DNA of 64,000 nucleotides from Mucilaginibacter paludis DSM 18603 (GTDB taxonomy: Bacteria; Bacteroidota; Bacteroidia; Sphingobacteriales; Sphingobacteriaceae): contig NZ_CM001403.1 of the NCBI RefSeq assembly GCF_000166195.2, positions 7,800,877-7,864,876 on the forward strand, written 5' to 3'. A model generated the notes under the pieces. The model saw only the letters and a program-made list of their open reading frames with translations. It ran no database searches and was not told the DNA's origin. The translations under genes and the position numbers were made by a program. Shown piece by piece: positions 62,491 through 64,000 of this stretch; the stretch's first letter is position 1, and each line of letters begins with the position of its first letter.

Positions 62491-63888
62491 ATGAAAAATA
62501 TTTTAACTGTTGCTTTTGCCGCCTTGGCAATGCTGTTTGCGGGATGTTCAAAATGGAACGGAGAACATCATGATATATCAACCTATGTATCTCCACCGGC
62601 ACATCCGATAAGCGATGCCGCGCCATTGTGCGGCTCCATCAAGGGAACGATGTTAGCAGGCAAAACTTATATTTTGGGTTGCGATGTCACAATAAATGCC
62701 GGTGATACCTTGATTATCCAGCCCGGAGTAACAATATACGCAGATCGTACGGCGAAATCAGGGGTCATTGTTCAGGGTACGCTGCTGAGTTTGGGAACAA
62801 GAACCAATCCTATCACATTTACGGTGAAGGGCGTTAAAAAAACCGACGCGGTTGGCGTTAATTCCGTAACCGATTCTGCTTACTATGGATTTTGGAAGGG
62901 AATTATGGGTGGCCCAAGTTGTCCGTTGATGGTATTTAAATGGACACATATTGATTTTGCCGGAGCTGCTTATGGCACTGCTGGAGCTGCTGTGGGACAG
63001 GTTGCCAAGACTTCTTTTTCAATGCTTTTTCAAAATTATAAAGGTGTATTTGTTTTTGAGGACAGCTGGCTATATGGCGCTACAGATGATGCTATGCGCA
63101 TCTCCAACGGTAAGATAGCCGTGTTTAGAAGTACCTTTGAAAAATGCGGTCCTGCCGGAGGCGATTGCGTAAATGTTAAAGGGGGCACAGTTGGTACCAT
63201 GGCTTACAACTTTTTTATCGGCACAGCAACCAATGCCCAAAAAGCTTCAAATAAAGGCGCGCCGGTAGGATCTTCAGAAACTAATATCGTTATGTATAAT
63301 GGCACATTCGTTAGTTGTGGGTGGCGTTCTTCGGCCGATTTGAAAGGCGCTAACATTAATTACGAGGAAGGAGCAAGCGGGATGTTCTATAATAACGTGA
63401 ATGTGAATTGCCGCGTAGGTTTCCGCGTGGTTGGTAACCCGCCTGCCGATTTTGCCAATTTAAAGTATGGTTATAATTTCAATTATGGCGATAACTTGCA
63501 CTCTCTGCAAAACATCTATCCTTTGGGTAACAACACTCAACCGCAACCTACGGATATCCCTACCCCATCATCCTTTCTACCAGCAAACTATGCTTTAGGC
63601 GACCCAATTAGTGTCGCCAGTGTAACGCCCCTGATCGGAGCTAACAACCCGATGTTTGTCAACTTCCCGTTGCCTATCCCATCAGGAACTAATGCAATTG
63701 ACTACAGCGCCATTGGCAATTTCGATTTCCACCTCCAGGCAAGTTCGCCATTACGTGGAAAAGGTTATACTGCTGTTGTTCCCTTAATTGTTGTTCCCAT
63801 AGATCCCAATTATGGGCTGACTGAGGCAACGCCGCCTGGAGCAGACCTGGGCTGTTACCAGTTTAACGGTACAGGAAACCAACATTAA
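62491..63888 (+). CDS. Right-handed beta-helix lipoprotein
   Basis: A lipoprotein of 465 residues with lipobox FAGC near residue 19. The body is a parallel beta-helix-like series: VTINAGDTLIIQPGVTIYAD, VIVQGTLLSLGTRTNPITF, then strands with FRSTFEKCGP. Several Cys could form disulfides. Such lipoproteins often follow TonB receptors in Bacteroidota, but the cargo is not known. It is co-transcribed with the receptor, then a terminator. Confidence 0.82.
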   Translation: MKNILTVAFAALAMLFAGCSKWNGEHHDISTYVSPPAHPISDAAPLCGSIKGTMLAGKTYILGCDVTINAGDTLIIQPGVTIYADRTAKSGVIVQGTLLSLGTRTNPITFTVKGVKKTDAVGVNSVTDSAYYGFWKGIMGGPSCPLMVFKWTHIDFAGAAYGTAGAAVGQVAKTSFSMLFQNYKGVFVFEDSWLYGATDDAMRISNGKIAVFRSTFEKCGPAGGDCVNVKGGTVGTMAYNFFIGTATNAQKASNKGAPVGSSETNIVMYNGTFVSCGWRSSADLKGANINYEEGASGMFYNNVNVNCRVGFRVVGNPPADFANLKYGYNFNYGDNLHSLQNIYPLGNNTQPQPTDIPTPSSFLPANYALGDPISVASVTPLIGANNPMFVNFPLPIPSGTNAIDYSAIGNFDFHLQASSPLRGKGYTAVVPLIVVPIDPNYGLTEATPPGADLGCYQFNGTGNQH

Positions 63889-63900
63889 TTATAAGCACTT

Positions 63901-63945
63901 GGCCCAAAATGAGTTGCAACATAAAACTCATTTTGAGCCTTTTGA
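63901..63945 (+). terminator. Terminator of the TonB receptor/lipoprotein pair
   Basis: The 15-base arm 63901-63915 (with AAAATGAGTT) pairs with 63925-63939 (AACTCATTTT...) with one mismatch and a 9-base loop, then TTTTGAT. Confidence 0.8.
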
Positions 63946-64000
63946 TATCAAAGTGGCTTAGCGGGCAAATTTTAATTATCAAAAAGCAAGTATGATCATT

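Noticed and set aside
1..64000. Mobile elements, CRISPR, tRNA or rRNA genes
   Set aside because: I found no transposase or integrase, no evenly spaced repeat array, and no tRNA-like cloverleaf in the gaps.

Overview
The window looks like chromosomal DNA of a Bacteroidota member of the family Sphingobacteriaceae, most like Mucilaginibacter or Pedobacter. This is inferred from gene families and signals, not from a search. The evidence is: a PorP/SprF protein paired with a PKD protein carrying a type IX secretion (T9SS) C-terminal domain; SusC/SusD and a one-protein hybrid two-component sensor; several TonB receptors; and promoters with the Bacteroidota -33 TTG / -7 TAnnTTTG pattern rather than -35/-10 boxes. 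I see no rRNA, tRNA, CRISPR, integrase, transposase or phage gene.

Layout. 1-3996: the 3' part of a large PKD adhesin with an apparent one-base frameshift, its PorP/SprF partner, and an SGNH-hydrolase lipoprotein. 4053-11789: mostly housekeeping genes: nitroreductase, two small hypotheticals, rplU-rpmA, a GH15 glucoamylase/trehalase-like enzyme, 1-Cys peroxiredoxin, cold-shock protein and an MFS transporter. 11792-14751 (minus): a five-gene operon of ABC ATPase, permease, YtrA-type GntR regulator, GIN-domain protein and a small membrane protein, with a good candidate operator at its promoter. 14904-21470: hemF, a secreted hypothetical, and gyrA followed by two exported TPR proteins. 21590-33993: DUF763 protein, acyl-CoA thioesterase, fused trehalose-phosphate synthase/phosphatase, DUF4142 lipoprotein, PEP carboxylase, FUSC membrane protein and a short Hsp70-like protein.

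34066-46870 (minus) is a polysaccharide utilisation locus: hybrid sensor, SusC, SusD, an agarase-like clan GH-A glycosidase and a GH3 beta-glucosidase. The sensor would detect a sugar, SusCD would import oligosaccharides, and the two enzymes would cut the chain and release monosaccharides. 47206-51682 holds a small zinc-ribbon protein, an MscS channel, a DUF6896-like protein, and a divergent MocR regulator / PNPOx-like flavoprotein pair that shares a repeated motif.

51775-59372 is a haem acquisition locus: TonB receptor, HmuY-like lipoprotein, periplasmic binding protein, permease, ATPase and cytosolic haem-degrading factor in one minus-strand operon, with a divergent PchR-like AraC regulator and 21-bp-spaced repeats between them. 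59652-63888 is a second TonB receptor with a beta-helix lipoprotein, closed by a terminator.

No single locus is obviously an unknown system. The best candidates for new biology are the YtrA/ABC/GIN operon, the small agarase-like PUL, the DUF763 gene, the TonB receptor/beta-helix pair and the MocR/PNPOx pair.
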